64,000 nucleotides of DNA from UBA5336 sp039818165 (GTDB lineage Bacteria > Pseudomonadota > Alphaproteobacteria > Caulobacterales > Hyphomonadaceae), in contig JBCBUL010000017.1 of NCBI GenBank assembly GCA_039818165.1, positions 1 through 64,000 of the forward strand, in the 5' to 3' direction. This document shows, in pieces, positions 7,986-16,664 of this stretch. The notes under the pieces were generated by a model. The model saw nothing but the letters and a program-made list of their open reading frames with translations, did no database searches and had not been told where the DNA came from. The position numbers and the translations under genes were made by a program. The stretch's first letter is position 1. Each line of letters begins with the position of its first letter.

Positions 7986-9761
7986 ATGGCCGCAGACTTT
8001 TCCGCGACAGACATTCTTGTGCCCACCGTCGCCATTCTTGGCGTCGGCGCGGCATCGGCCCTTGCTTCGCGCGCGCTGCGGATCAGCCCGATCGTAGGGT
8101 ATCTCATCGCCGGGGTGATCATCGGGCCATATGCCCTCAACGCCGTTCAGGAAAGCGACCTGACACATTTGCTCGCAGAGCTTGGCGTCGTGTTCCTGTT
8201 GTTTGATATCGGCATGCATATCTCCATGCGAGAATTGAAGGAGAGCCGCGGCGACTTGCTCGGTCTGGCCCCCGCCCACCTTGTCCTGAATGCCCTCGCA
8301 TTTACCCTGATCATTGGTGCCTTCGGGGTTGCTTGGCCCGTCGCCATCGCCATCGGCATATCGCTGGGTTTGTCGTCCACTGCCGTCGTTGCCCGTCTGC
8401 TCAGTGATCGAAATCTCAATTCCTGCCCGCTCGGCCGCTCCGCCACCCATGTGCTGATCTTCCAGGACATCGTGGCCATCTTCCTTTTGATCTTCGCCAG
8501 TGCGCTCGGCGGCGACCCCGGATCCATCCCGCTGACCATGGCGATTGCAGCAGGCCAGGCCCTGATCGCCTTCGCCGCCGCCCTCCTCATCGGGCGCTAC
8601 CTTGTGGGGCCCGGCTTTCGCCTGTTGGCCGGCACCCAGAACGATGAAGCTTTCACCGCGGTGACGCTCCTCATGGTGCTGGGGGCTGCGCTCGCCACCT
8701 ATGCGATTGGATTGTCGCTCACGCTGGGCGCATTCCTGGCCGGTCTTGCGGTCTCAGGTACAGCGTATCGGCACCAGATCCAGACCGAGAGCGGGCCGTT
8801 TCGAGGCCTGCTCCTGAGCTTCTTCTTCATCAATGTCGGCATGTTGATCGATGTCCCCGCCCTGATCGCCAACCTGCCCCTTGTTCTCGGTGTAGCCGCG
8901 GGCATTTTGCTGCTGAAAACCGGAGCTGGATTCCTGGCGGCCCGCCTCAACAAATGGACCGCGCCGGGCGGCACGCAGCTCGCGTTCCTGCTCGCTCAGG
9001 GCTCGGAATTCACCCTGGTTGTGCTCTCCATCCTCGGTGTTGCATCGGCCAGTCTGGTCGCAGCAGGGAACGCACCTTTGATGGACCCGATCGTGGAAAC
9101 CGTCATCGTGGCTGCGGTCGCGATATCGTTGGCCGCGGCGCCGTTCTGGGCGGACGCAGGAATGAAGCTCTCGCGGAAACTGGCTGAGCGACTGCGCAAA
9201 GACGCCACCAATGCCGCGCCAGAGCCCAGCACCAGCGGGGCGAGGCCTGTCATCGTGTTCGGTATGACAGCGACCGGGCGACTGGCCGTCGATGCCCTTC
9301 GCGACAATGATCTCCCCTACATCGCACTCGACAATGACCCAGAACGTTTTCTCGCCGCCACAGCCGACGGCTACACCGTGGCATTTGGCGATGCGGCCAA
9401 CCTTCGCCTGGTCGAAGCAATCGGTGCGAACCGGGCGCGGGCACTGGTCATCGGCCAACCCCGCTACTCCGTGTCTGCCCAGATCACGCCCATTGTGAAT
9501 GAGCGGTTTCCTGACATGAAACGGTTCGTCGCGCTGGAGGACGAAGCCGATGTGGAGCGCTTTGAGGCGCTGGGCATCCGCAGCTACCACGTCATGTCAG
9601 ATCCGCCCGGCATCGAAATGGTGGCGGACCTGCTGCGCGAACTCGGTGTGGCCGATGCGGCGATCATTGAGTGGATGAAAACCGAGGCAGAACGGTTTGA
9701 CCTGGAAGACATGTCCGAAGAGGTCATCGAAACGATTGATGAAAGCGCCCAGGCAGCCTGA
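7986..9761 (+). CDS. Kef-type monovalent cation:proton antiporter (CPA2) with TrkA-N domain
   Basis: This 591-residue protein has about 12 N-terminal transmembrane helices of the CPA2 exchanger type (GYLIAGVIIGP, ELGVVFLLFDIGMH, QDIVAIFLL, FFFINVGMLID) up to about residue 385. A cytoplasmic linker follows, then a Rossmann TrkA-N/RCK domain from about 410 (RPVIVFGMTATGRLAVDAL ... IALDNDPERF). The C-terminus is acidic. It should move K+ or Na+ against H+ with nucleotide-dependent gating. It stands alone after the terminator at 7886-7918, and no KefF/KefG partner is present. Confidence 0.9.
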   Translation: MAADFSATDILVPTVAILGVGAASALASRALRISPIVGYLIAGVIIGPYALNAVQESDLTHLLAELGVVFLLFDIGMHISMRELKESRGDLLGLAPAHLVLNALAFTLIIGAFGVAWPVAIAIGISLGLSSTAVVARLLSDRNLNSCPLGRSATHVLIFQDIVAIFLLIFASALGGDPGSIPLTMAIAAGQALIAFAAALLIGRYLVGPGFRLLAGTQNDEAFTAVTLLMVLGAALATYAIGLSLTLGAFLAGLAVSGTAYRHQIQTESGPFRGLLLSFFFINVGMLIDVPALIANLPLVLGVAAGILLLKTGAGFLAARLNKWTAPGGTQLAFLLAQGSEFTLVVLSILGVASASLVAAGNAPLMDPIVETVIVAAVAISLAAAPFWADAGMKLSRKLAERLRKDATNAAPEPSTSGARPVIVFGMTATGRLAVDALRDNDLPYIALDNDPERFLAATADGYTVAFGDAANLRLVEAIGANRARALVIGQPRYSVSAQITPIVNERFPDMKRFVALEDEADVERFEALGIRSYHVMSDPPGIEMVADLLRELGVADAAIIEWMKTEAERFDLEDMSEEVIETIDESAQAA

Positions 9762-9884
9762 CCCTACGCCTGATCGGGACATGGGCTCACACCCCAAGGG
9801 ATGGTTTATGACCGATGAACTTGACAACCATTCCGAGCGAACCATATCGTAATTCAATAAGGATTATGAGAAGGAGTTGCCGCC

Positions 9885-10157
9885 ATGGAAGCCTGGGTAT
9901 TTTGGATGCTCGCTGGTTTCGCGTTCTGGTTTTTTGCCATGAGGGGCGGTTCCTGCAGCAGTCGGCGATCGGGGAGCAAGCGGGGAAAACGGGCGTTCCA
10001 AGATGACTCGGCCGAGGTGGCCCATCTTAAGGCACAGCTCCAGTCGCGCGATGGACAGATCGACCTGCTCACACGCCGACTCGAAGCCCTGGAAACAATT
10101 GTTACAGATGAAGACCGGCGTCTGCGCCGTGAGTTTGACGCGCTCCAGCGCGGCTGA
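9885..10157 (+). CDS. small membrane protein with PspB-like layout
   Basis: This 90-residue protein has one N-terminal transmembrane helix (MEAWVFWMLAGFAFWFFAM), a basic Ser/Arg/Lys stretch, and a C-terminal coiled coil ending in RRLEALETIVTDEDRRLRREFDAL. That ending resembles the ALExIL..D segment of PspB, the phage-shock membrane protein, though no pspA or pspC is nearby. AAGGAG lies nine bases before ATG. It is monocistronic and closed by a terminator at 10187. The PspB relation is my reading of the layout and not certain. Confidence 0.6.
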   Translation: MEAWVFWMLAGFAFWFFAMRGGSCSSRRSGSKRGKRAFQDDSAEVAHLKAQLQSRDGQIDLLTRRLEALETIVTDEDRRLRREFDALQRG

Positions 10158-10186
10158 CTCAAACACCCCTCACCCGCAAACAGAAC

Positions 10187-10209
10187 GGCTCGCTTCGGCG
10201 AGCCTTTTT
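10187..10209 (+). terminator. intrinsic terminator after PspB-like gene
   Basis: GGCTCGC (10187-10193), a TTCG tetraloop, GCGAGCC (10198-10204), then TTTTT. A textbook stem with a UUCG loop, 30 bases after the stop of the gene at 9885-10157. Confidence 0.92.
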
Positions 10210-10230
10210 CGTGGTGCAATCTGAAGCCTG

Positions 10231-10281
10231 AAAAAATAGAGCCCCGCTCGGCCAGGAGGGGGGCGGGCGACCGAGCGGGGC
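10231..10281 (-). terminator. intrinsic terminator facing left, serving small gene 10374-10487
   Basis: GCCCCGCTCGG at 10241-10251 pairs perfectly with 10271-10281 around a 19-base loop. Read on the minus strand, the stem is followed within four bases by six T (plus-strand A run 10231-10236). It faces the rightward terminator at 10187-10209, so a leftward transcript must end here. Confidence 0.75.
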
Positions 10282-10373
10282 AAACAGATGGCGGCGGGGA
10301 GGGAGGGAGAAACCACCATCTGGATTTCATACGTTCGAACCGGCGATCCGGTTCCACTGTGTGCGCAGGCAGA

Positions 10374-10487
10374 TTATCCCGCGTAGAGACTCGCGCTTGG
10401 CGCGAAAGCCAGCGCCAGTGTCGCAACGGCAACAAGGCCAAAAAACGCTGTGTAAACAGTGCGCGAGAGCGTGCTTGTCTGTGTCAT
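10374..10487 (-). CDS. 37-residue hydrophobic small protein
   Basis: ATG at 10487 is preceded by GAAGGACAT with good spacing. The product opens with MTQTSTLSRTVYTAFFGLVA, then a hydrophobic run to LAFAPS, and ends SLYAG, so it looks like a single membrane helix or an exported peptide with little mature part. It ends at TAA 10374, and 93 bases on lies a leftward intrinsic terminator. A ribosome site, an open frame and a dedicated terminator together argue that this is a true gene. I do not recognise the family, and its function is unknown. Confidence 0.6.
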   Translation of the reverse strand: MTQTSTLSRTVYTAFFGLVAVATLALAFAPSASLYAG

Positions 10488-10695
10488 GGTTTATGTCCTT
10501 CTTCGGCTTCGGCATTCGCCTCGCTCTTGAACAAGCAAGTGGTGGGCCTCAGCGTCATTAACGACTGTCGGTTCGGAATAAGCGCCATGCAGGGCGCGCA
10601 TGGGGCAATTTCTAGGCGGTTGATGACTCTGGGGTGAGGTTGCTTGCGAAGCGGGGCGGGCCGCGCTAGCGACGAGGGGTGAGGAGGTGTACCCC

Positions 10696-12018
10696 ATGCA
10701 GAGCATTCCGCAGAGTGTGAAAGACTTTCTGAAAGTCTACTGGCCGTTCATTGCGATAGCGGTGCTGGGGGTGATCCTGGCTTTGCGCTTTGTCGAGCCG
10801 GCCCCACCGCGCAAAGTCACGCTGGCCGCTGGCGCGCCTGGCGGTGCCTACGCAGCTTATGCAGAACGGTATGTTAACCTTCTGGCTGAACACAAAGTCG
10901 ATGTTGAGATCATCAACACGGAAGGCAGCCTCGACAATCTGCGCCTGCTCACGGTTGGGGACGCGGATATCGCATTGCTGCAAGGCGGGCTGACGCGTCC
11001 GGAGGATGCGGAGCGCCTGCGTACACTGGGACGATTGTTCTACGAGCCGTTCTGGGTCTTTGTGCGCGACGACTATGGCGCATCACGGTTTGAGGACCTG
11101 CGCGATGCCCGCGTGGCGATTGGCGCAGAGGGGTCTGGCACCCGTGCACTGGCCCAGCATGTCCGGCGCGAATTTGGCGGCGAATGGGGCACAAACTCAA
11201 ATCTGCCGCTCGGCGGACAAGCCGCCGCCAATGCTCTGCTGGCCGGGGATATCGACGCTGCCGCGTTCTCGGCTGGCTACACCGCGCCCTATGTAAGCGA
11301 CTTGATGTCGGCCGATGGCGTCGCGCTTTTGAGCTTTCCGCGCGCGCCAGCCCTGGCGCAACGCCAACCGGCCTTCGCCCACCTGACCCTTTTGCGCGGC
11401 GTGATGGGCGTGGGAGACAATATCCCGAACGCAGACGTGGAAATGATCGCCCCGGTGGCCCAGCTTGTCGTGCGAGAAGACCTGCATCCTGCGATCCACG
11501 CAATCCTGCTCGAGGCGGCAAGCGATATACACTCGGCGCCCTCACTGCTCGCATCGCCGGGCCAGTTTCCCGATGGCACCCGCACAGACCTACCCCTGTC
11601 CAAGGAAGCCCAGCGCTTCTACCGCGACGGTCCGTCTGCGCTGCGCCGGTATTTCTCTTTCGGCATGGCCAATTTCCTGGAACGGGCGTGGATCCTGCTC
11701 ATCCCCATGGTCACACTGCTGATCCCGCTCGCCCGGGTGGCGCCGCCGATCTATCGCTGGCGCGTGCGGCGCAAGATCTACGTCTGGTACGAGGACTTGC
11801 GCAAGTTGGAGACAAAAGGCCGCGCAGCGGCCACCGATGATGACCGCGAAGCCGTGCGCGATGAGCTTACCGCGTTGCAGGAAGAAATCGGCAAACTGGA
11901 AGTTCCGCTCTCCTACACCGACGACGTTTATCGCCTGCGCAACCACGTCGCTTTCGTAAATCAGCTGCTTGGCAACCTCGACTCAAAGGACGCCCTGGCA
12001 CCGGTCGCGACGGCCTGA
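10696..12018 (+). CDS. TAXI family TRAP-type solute-binding protein, membrane-anchored
   Basis: This 440-residue protein has an N-terminal transmembrane anchor (about 13-35), then a TAXI periplasmic binding domain (KVTLAAGAPGGAYAAYAERY, DNLRLLTVGDADIALLQGG, IGAEGSGTRALAQH, AGDIDAAAFSAGY). A second hydrophobic helix near 325-345 is followed by a cytoplasmic basic and coiled-coil tail (YEDLRKLETKGRA ... ELTALQEEIGKLEVPLSY). GAGGAGG eight bases upstream favours ATG 10696 over GTG 10687. Free TAXI proteins feed TRAP permeases, but no permease is here, and the two anchors plus tail suggest a sensor or fixed receptor role (inference). Confidence 0.82.
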   Translation: MQSIPQSVKDFLKVYWPFIAIAVLGVILALRFVEPAPPRKVTLAAGAPGGAYAAYAERYVNLLAEHKVDVEIINTEGSLDNLRLLTVGDADIALLQGGLTRPEDAERLRTLGRLFYEPFWVFVRDDYGASRFEDLRDARVAIGAEGSGTRALAQHVRREFGGEWGTNSNLPLGGQAAANALLAGDIDAAAFSAGYTAPYVSDLMSADGVALLSFPRAPALAQRQPAFAHLTLLRGVMGVGDNIPNADVEMIAPVAQLVVREDLHPAIHAILLEAASDIHSAPSLLASPGQFPDGTRTDLPLSKEAQRFYRDGPSALRRYFSFGMANFLERAWILLIPMVTLLIPLARVAPPIYRWRVRRKIYVWYEDLRKLETKGRAAATDDDREAVRDELTALQEEIGKLEVPLSYTDDVYRLRNHVAFVNQLLGNLDSKDALAPVATA

Positions 12019-12021
12019 GCG

Positions 12022-12792
12022 CTAAACAAACCCGGCTTCCCGAGCCGCTTTCTGGTAGGTTCGGGAGACCGGGGCTTCCCCGCCGGATTTCAGTTTCAGG
12101 ACGGGTTTTCCATTCGAGCGCTCGACATCTTCAATGCCGTCGCGCGCCACCCACCAGGAACGATGAACCTGGAGCCCGTCCGATTGCGCCAACAAATCGA
12201 TCGCGTCGGCCAGGCGCATCAGGATCATTTCCTCACCAAGGCTGGTATGGATGCGCAGGTAGTGATCTTCGGATGAGACAGCGTACAGATCGGCGCCGCG
12301 ATACTTCGGCGGCAGTCTGTCTAGCAGTGCTGCAGTTGTGTCCCGCGCCGCCGGGACGCCGCCCGCTGACTCCAGAGCGGCCTGGGCTTCGCGGCCCTCG
12401 GAGTAGGTTTGCAACAGGTAACCGCCAATCGTGATGACCTGGGAAATCACATACACATAGAAGAACTGCATCGGCCAATACTGCGCCGGCATCACCCGGC
12501 CATCACTCGCTTCTGCCAAAAGAATGGCAATCGTTACGGGCAGCGCAATCACGACCGCCGCCACAACAAGCTGGATGACGACAGGCCAGGACGCGGAGGG
12601 TTCGCGCTCGAACACCATGGGCGAGATCCACAAGGATGAGATCGCACCGACACTGATGGTGAACAGCCACATCAGAAACCCGTGCAAAAACGGCATGTCA
12701 TTCGAGCCGTAGACGCCCAGAAAAGTGAACACCAATGCCAATGCCACCACGATGGCGGCGCCCCGGGCATGGCGCAGAACGAAATCCGGCAT
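12022..12792 (-). CDS. LytTR-domain transcriptional regulator with membrane N-terminus
   Basis: This 256-residue protein has four hydrophobic helices in the first 130 residues, and a LytTR DNA-binding domain from about 155 to the end (ALLDRLPPKYRGADLYAVSSEDHYLRIHT ... RLADAIDLL ... QVHRSWWVARDGIEDVERSNGKPVLKLKSG ... VSRTYQ). Membrane-bound LytTR proteins usually act with a membrane partner. The gene is convergent with the TAXI protein gene, three bases apart. ATG 12792 has GGGGAG upstream. Targets are unknown; the divergent DUF2141-carotenoid oxygenase genes start 160 bases away. Confidence 0.88.
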   Translation of the reverse strand: MPDFVLRHARGAAIVVALALVFTFLGVYGSNDMPFLHGFLMWLFTISVGAISSLWISPMVFEREPSASWPVVIQLVVAAVVIALPVTIAILLAEASDGRVMPAQYWPMQFFYVYVISQVITIGGYLLQTYSEGREAQAALESAGGVPAARDTTAALLDRLPPKYRGADLYAVSSEDHYLRIHTSLGEEMILMRLADAIDLLAQSDGLQVHRSWWVARDGIEDVERSNGKPVLKLKSGGEAPVSRTYQKAAREAGFV

Positions 12793-12951
12793 GCAACTCC
12801 CCTGCATTTCGCGCTTCGTGAAGTGAAAATGCCCGCAATTCGCGAAGGAGACCAGTGATTTCGTGGAAATCCGCTCGCATCACTCCCGAGGCGTCGGCAC
12901 CTTGGCGTCACCGGCAAAAACGCCCGGCCCTTTAACACTCAGGAGACCAAC

Positions 12952-13413
12952 ATGATCCGCACCGCCCTTCACCTGTCCGCGGTCGTCGCTGGCGCCCTTC
13001 TCTCTAGCTGCGCCGTCGTCGCCGATGCCGAAACCGCCGCGACCACGGACACAGCCAGCCTGACCATCACTCTGGACGGCATCGCTAACCCGACGGGCAC
13101 GATCCGCCTCGGCGTCTTCGCTGGCGAAGAAGACTATTCAAATGGGGGCGGCATCACGGGCGCAAACGTCACCGTCGATGAAGATACAGAGACCGTGACC
13201 ATCGAAGGCCTCGCGCCGGGCGAGTACGGCATCAAACTGTACCACGACGTGGACGATGATGGCGACATGGACACCAACCCCTTCGGTATGCCCACCGAGC
13301 CGTTCGGCTTTTCCAACAATGCCCGCGGCCGTTTCGGCCCTGCCAAGTGGGACGCTGCCCGCTTCGAAGTCACCGCTGGCGAGAACACACACGCCATCAC
13401 GGTCGGCGGCTAA
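12952..13413 (+). CDS. DUF2141 domain lipoprotein
   Basis: This 153-residue protein has a lipoprotein signal (LLSSCAVVA), followed by a DUF2141 beta-sandwich-like domain: SLTITLDGIANPTGTIRLGVF, the ITGANVTVD strand, GLAPGEYGIKLYHDVDDDGDMDTNPFGMPTEPFGFSN. The DVDDDGDMDTN loop is typical of the family and may hold Ca2+. GGAGACC precedes the ATG. The carotenoid oxygenase gene follows 39 bases later, and pairing of DUF2141 with carotenoid or membrane enzymes is a recurrent arrangement as far as I recall. Confidence 0.88.
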   Translation: MIRTALHLSAVVAGALLSSCAVVADAETAATTDTASLTITLDGIANPTGTIRLGVFAGEEDYSNGGGITGANVTVDEDTETVTIEGLAPGEYGIKLYHDVDDDGDMDTNPFGMPTEPFGFSNNARGRFGPAKWDAARFEVTAGENTHAITVGG

Positions 13414-13452
13414 TCCGCCCCACCCCCGAACGCTAAACCGGAGACCAGACCC

Positions 13453-14925
13453 ATGGATATGACCCGCCGCACCCTCCTCGCTGCCCTTGGCGCCACAACC
13501 GGCGCAGTTGCCCTGGCGGGCAAGGGACTGGCCGCCGGCCCGGATATGCCAGCCTGGCAGATCGGGTATGCCAATGCCCCGGCAGACGGCTTTGCGCCAA
13601 CGGCCATGGACCTGGTTTCCGGTCGACTGCCAGACGGTTTCCGCGGCAGTTTCTACCGCAACGGCCCCGGCTGGTTTCGCTATGGCGACGACGTTCTGGG
13701 CCACTGGTTCGATGGCGACGGGATGGTTCAGCAGATTGCGTTCGGAGACGGCAAGGCGATCCATTCAGGTCGGTTCGTGCAAACGAACAAACATATCAGT
13801 GAACAGGAAGCGGGGCGGTTCCGCGCCGCTGGTTTCGGCTCTGCCGGTGATCCGACCTATCCGATCATGTCCGGAGATGATGTGAACGCCGCCAATACAT
13901 CCGTCCTGATGATGGGCGGCGAACTCATGGCCCTCTGGGAAGGCGGATCTCCCGTGGCCATGGACCCGGCAACGCTTGAGACCAAAGGCCCCCACGCCCT
14001 GCGAGATGACCTGAAAGGTATGCCCTTCCTGGCCCATCCGAAGGTCGAGCCGAATGGCACGATCTGGAATCTGGGCGTCGCGGGCACCCGCGTCATCATT
14101 TACAAGGTGGCGGCCACAGGCGCGCTCGACACCTACGAGCTGATCGACATCGGCAAGGCGTCCTACATCCATGACTGGGCGATGACCGAGCGCCACCTCA
14201 TCATCATCGCGCAACCCTGGATCATGACGCGAAACATCCCGCCTTTCGTAAACTCGCTCGAATGGCGCCCTGAAGAGGGCCTCGAACTGATCATCATCGA
14301 TAAGGATGATTTCTCCAGCCGCCGGTCCGTCACAGTGGATGCCCATGCCTTCTACCACACGGGCGCAGCCTGGGATGACGCTGCGGGCACCATCCACATC
14401 GATATTGCGCTTTATGACCAGCCATTCCTTGGCGAGGGCGGCGCGACAAACTTGATGAAGGGCGAGTTTGACCCAGCCGAAGATGAGGCCCACAGCACAC
14501 TCTCTCGAATCATCGTGCCCACGAGCGGTGCGGCCCGCATTGAGAAAACCGATGTGGACGGTGAGTTTCCCGTCGTGCACCCACAATTCCATGGCCTGGA
14601 GCGTCGCCTGACAGCCCTGGTCGGCGGAAACACGCCCGGTCGCCCCGGCGCACGCCGCGTATCGACCATGGATTGGAAGACCGGCACGGCTCGCCACTTC
14701 GACTATGGTCCAGACCGTATCCCCGAAGAGCATCTGTTTGTCGCCAAGCCTGGCGGGCAGACCGAGGCTGATGCCTGGCTGGTCAGCAGCGCGCTAAACA
14801 TCAAGACCCTGCGCACTGAAATCCACATACTCGACGTGGCAGACGTCTCTGCAGGACCGATCGCGACGTTCGCTGCGCGCTATGCCTGGCCCCTGGGCTT
14901 CCACGGCACATTTGCGCCAGCATAG
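13453..14925 (+). CDS. carotenoid oxygenase family protein, Tat-exported
   Basis: This 490-residue carotenoid cleavage dioxygenase-like enzyme has a twin-arginine signal (TRRTLLAALGATTGAVALAG), so the folded protein would go to the periplasm. Family marks: GFRGSFYRNGPGWFRYGDD, HWFDGDGMV, and the four Fe(II)-binding His in LAHPKVEPNG, SYIHDWAMTERH, DAHAFYHTGA and the C-terminal GFHGTF. These enzymes cleave a double bond of carotenoids or stilbenes with O2. Export of such an enzyme is unusual, since most act in the cytoplasm. It sits between DUF2141 and DUF2306 genes in one run. Confidence 0.9.
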   Translation: MDMTRRTLLAALGATTGAVALAGKGLAAGPDMPAWQIGYANAPADGFAPTAMDLVSGRLPDGFRGSFYRNGPGWFRYGDDVLGHWFDGDGMVQQIAFGDGKAIHSGRFVQTNKHISEQEAGRFRAAGFGSAGDPTYPIMSGDDVNAANTSVLMMGGELMALWEGGSPVAMDPATLETKGPHALRDDLKGMPFLAHPKVEPNGTIWNLGVAGTRVIIYKVAATGALDTYELIDIGKASYIHDWAMTERHLIIIAQPWIMTRNIPPFVNSLEWRPEEGLELIIIDKDDFSSRRSVTVDAHAFYHTGAAWDDAAGTIHIDIALYDQPFLGEGGATNLMKGEFDPAEDEAHSTLSRIIVPTSGAARIEKTDVDGEFPVVHPQFHGLERRLTALVGGNTPGRPGARRVSTMDWKTGTARHFDYGPDRIPEEHLFVAKPGGQTEADAWLVSSALNIKTLRTEIHILDVADVSAGPIATFAARYAWPLGFHGTFAPA

Positions 14926-14937
14926 GACACGAACGCG

Positions 14938-15327
14938 ATGAACTTCGACGTTTTCTTCGATGCGCCCTTGCACATTCAGGCCCATGCCGGCGCTGCGATC
15001 GGGGCACTGATTCTGGGGCTGTGCCTCTACACAGTCGCACGCGGACGCCTGGCCCATCGCGCCCTCGGCATGTCCATGTGCGCCTTGCTCGCCATCACGG
15101 TCACGACCGCGTTTTTCATTCGTGGCCCGGGTGGTTCAATGAGTTGGATCCATGGGTTTATCCCACTGACGCTGATGGGCTTTTTCGGGATTGCGATGGG
15201 CGTGGCGGGGAAGAACTGGCAACAGCACAAGAATGCGGGTCGCGGCCTGGTCTTCGGTGCGCTGCTCATTCCAGGCCTGTTTACCCTGCTCCCCGGTCGC
15301 CTGATGCACGCAGTATTCTTCGGCTAA
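14938..15327 (+). CDS. DUF2306 family membrane protein
   Basis: This 129-residue protein has four membrane helices and the DUF2306 pattern: LHIQAHAGAAIGALILGLCLYTVARG, then RLAHRALGMSMC and an HGFIPLTLMG helix. The His residues near the membrane surface recall heme-binding membrane proteins, but the family's function is unknown. It starts 12 bases after the carotenoid oxygenase gene and is likely translated from the same message. Confidence 0.8.
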   Translation: MNFDVFFDAPLHIQAHAGAAIGALILGLCLYTVARGRLAHRALGMSMCALLAITVTTAFFIRGPGGSMSWIHGFIPLTLMGFFGIAMGVAGKNWQQHKNAGRGLVFGALLIPGLFTLLPGRLMHAVFFG

Positions 15328-15407
15328 ACGACGTTTCGTCGTGAAACTGTCAAACGGCGTATGTTAGCCATGGGCTCAACATGGGTTGTTTCACGCTGGA
15401 GAATTAC

Positions 15408-16589
15408 ATGCGCCTTGCTGCCGCTTCGATGTTTGCCCTGATGGCCCTGGGGGCCTGCGCCACGACAACGGGGGTAGACCCCGTTGCGGACGTTGAAACC
15501 TCGGCGCCGGCCTCTGCCGTTGAAGCGCTTTCGGCCTACTATGACACCATCCCAACCAGCGCCCTGCCCCGCATGCCGGAAGGCGCCGCCATGCCAGGCG
15601 CGGGTTACGTCATCACGCGCGTGCTGGTCGGCTCCTGTAACGACGAAGAGAAAGAAAGCCAGACGCTGATGACCGTGGCCAACACGGATGCGGACCTGTT
15701 CCTGATGGTTGGCGACAATGTGTATGGCGACCGCGACGGGCGCGCCTATGCCAACAACGATCCCGACCTGACTGAACTGCGCGAAAGCTTTGCGGACCTC
15801 GGCGCCCGGCCGGAATTCCAGGCCGTGGCTGCGCGCCACCCGATCATGGCCGCATGGGATGACCACGACTACGGCGCGAACGATGCTGGCAGCGAGTTTC
15901 CGTTCAAGGAACTGGCCGAGCGGGTCCACGAAGCCTTCTGGCGGATAGATGATGAAGATGTCGGCATGTGGCCCGGCACGTATTACGCGCGCACCTTTGG
16001 ACCGGAGGGGCAACGCACCCAGGTCATCATGCTGGACACACGGTCTTTCCGCTCAGGCCTGAAGCCGACCGACGAGTGGGGCGCAGAGGGCAAGGAGCGC
16101 TACATGCCCCAGGATGGCGACGCCATGCAGGATATGCTCGGCTCGGAGCAGTGGACCTGGCTTGAAAACCAGCTCCAGGAACCCGCCGATGTCCGCATCA
16201 TCGCGTCGTCTATCCAGGTGTTGACCACCGATGGCCATGGGTTTGAGCACTGGGCCAACCTGCCGGCAGAACGCAACCGTCTGATGAACCTGATCGACAG
16301 CACCAATGCCAATGGGGTCGTCTTCGTCTCCGGCGATCGCCACAGCGCCTTCCTCTACCGGAAGACCGGCCTCGTCGACTATCCGCTCCACGAGCTGACG
16401 TCCTCTTCCCTGAACCTGTCCTTCCGGGACGAAACCGCAGAGCAGGATAGCGCCCAGCTTGGCCAGGGTGTCGCGGCGGAGAATTTCGGCGCCGTGAACA
16501 TTGATTGGGAGGCAGGCACCATCACACTGGAGCTTCTGTCCAACACAGGCACGCGCTTGCGCGCGACCACCTTCCCAATCCCAAGCTAG
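15408..16589 (+). CDS. PhoD-like alkaline phosphatase/metallophosphoesterase lipoprotein
   Basis: This 393-residue protein has a lipoprotein signal ending LMALGACATT. The PhoD-like metallophosphatase core shows GSCNDEE, LFLMVGDNVYGDRDG, AAWDDHDYGANDAG, MLDTRSFRS, ASSIQVLTT and the terminal VFVSGDRHSAFLY. These supply the metal ligands. It would hydrolyse phosphate mono- or diesters at the cell envelope. The chosen ATG (15408) follows CTGGAG; an upstream in-frame ATG at 15381 would spoil the signal peptide. A terminator follows at 16612. Confidence 0.88.
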   Translation: MRLAAASMFALMALGACATTTGVDPVADVETSAPASAVEALSAYYDTIPTSALPRMPEGAAMPGAGYVITRVLVGSCNDEEKESQTLMTVANTDADLFLMVGDNVYGDRDGRAYANNDPDLTELRESFADLGARPEFQAVAARHPIMAAWDDHDYGANDAGSEFPFKELAERVHEAFWRIDDEDVGMWPGTYYARTFGPEGQRTQVIMLDTRSFRSGLKPTDEWGAEGKERYMPQDGDAMQDMLGSEQWTWLENQLQEPADVRIIASSIQVLTTDGHGFEHWANLPAERNRLMNLIDSTNANGVVFVSGDRHSAFLYRKTGLVDYPLHELTSSSLNLSFRDETAEQDSAQLGQGVAAENFGAVNIDWEAGTITLELLSNTGTRLRATTFPIPS

Positions 16590-16611
16590 TCGGGCACCAC
16601 GAGCTGTGATA

Positions 16612-16646
16612 GGGGCCGCGCCCAGTGGGCGTGCGCCCCTTTTTTC
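16612..16646 (+). terminator. probable intrinsic terminator after PhoD-like gene
   Basis: GGGGC...GCCC at 16612-16623 pairs imperfectly with 16627-16639 around an AGT loop. A run of six T follows at 16640-16645. It lies between the PhoD-like and MFS genes. Confidence 0.6.
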
Positions 16647-16664
16647 TCTTTGCAGGTCGGCGCC

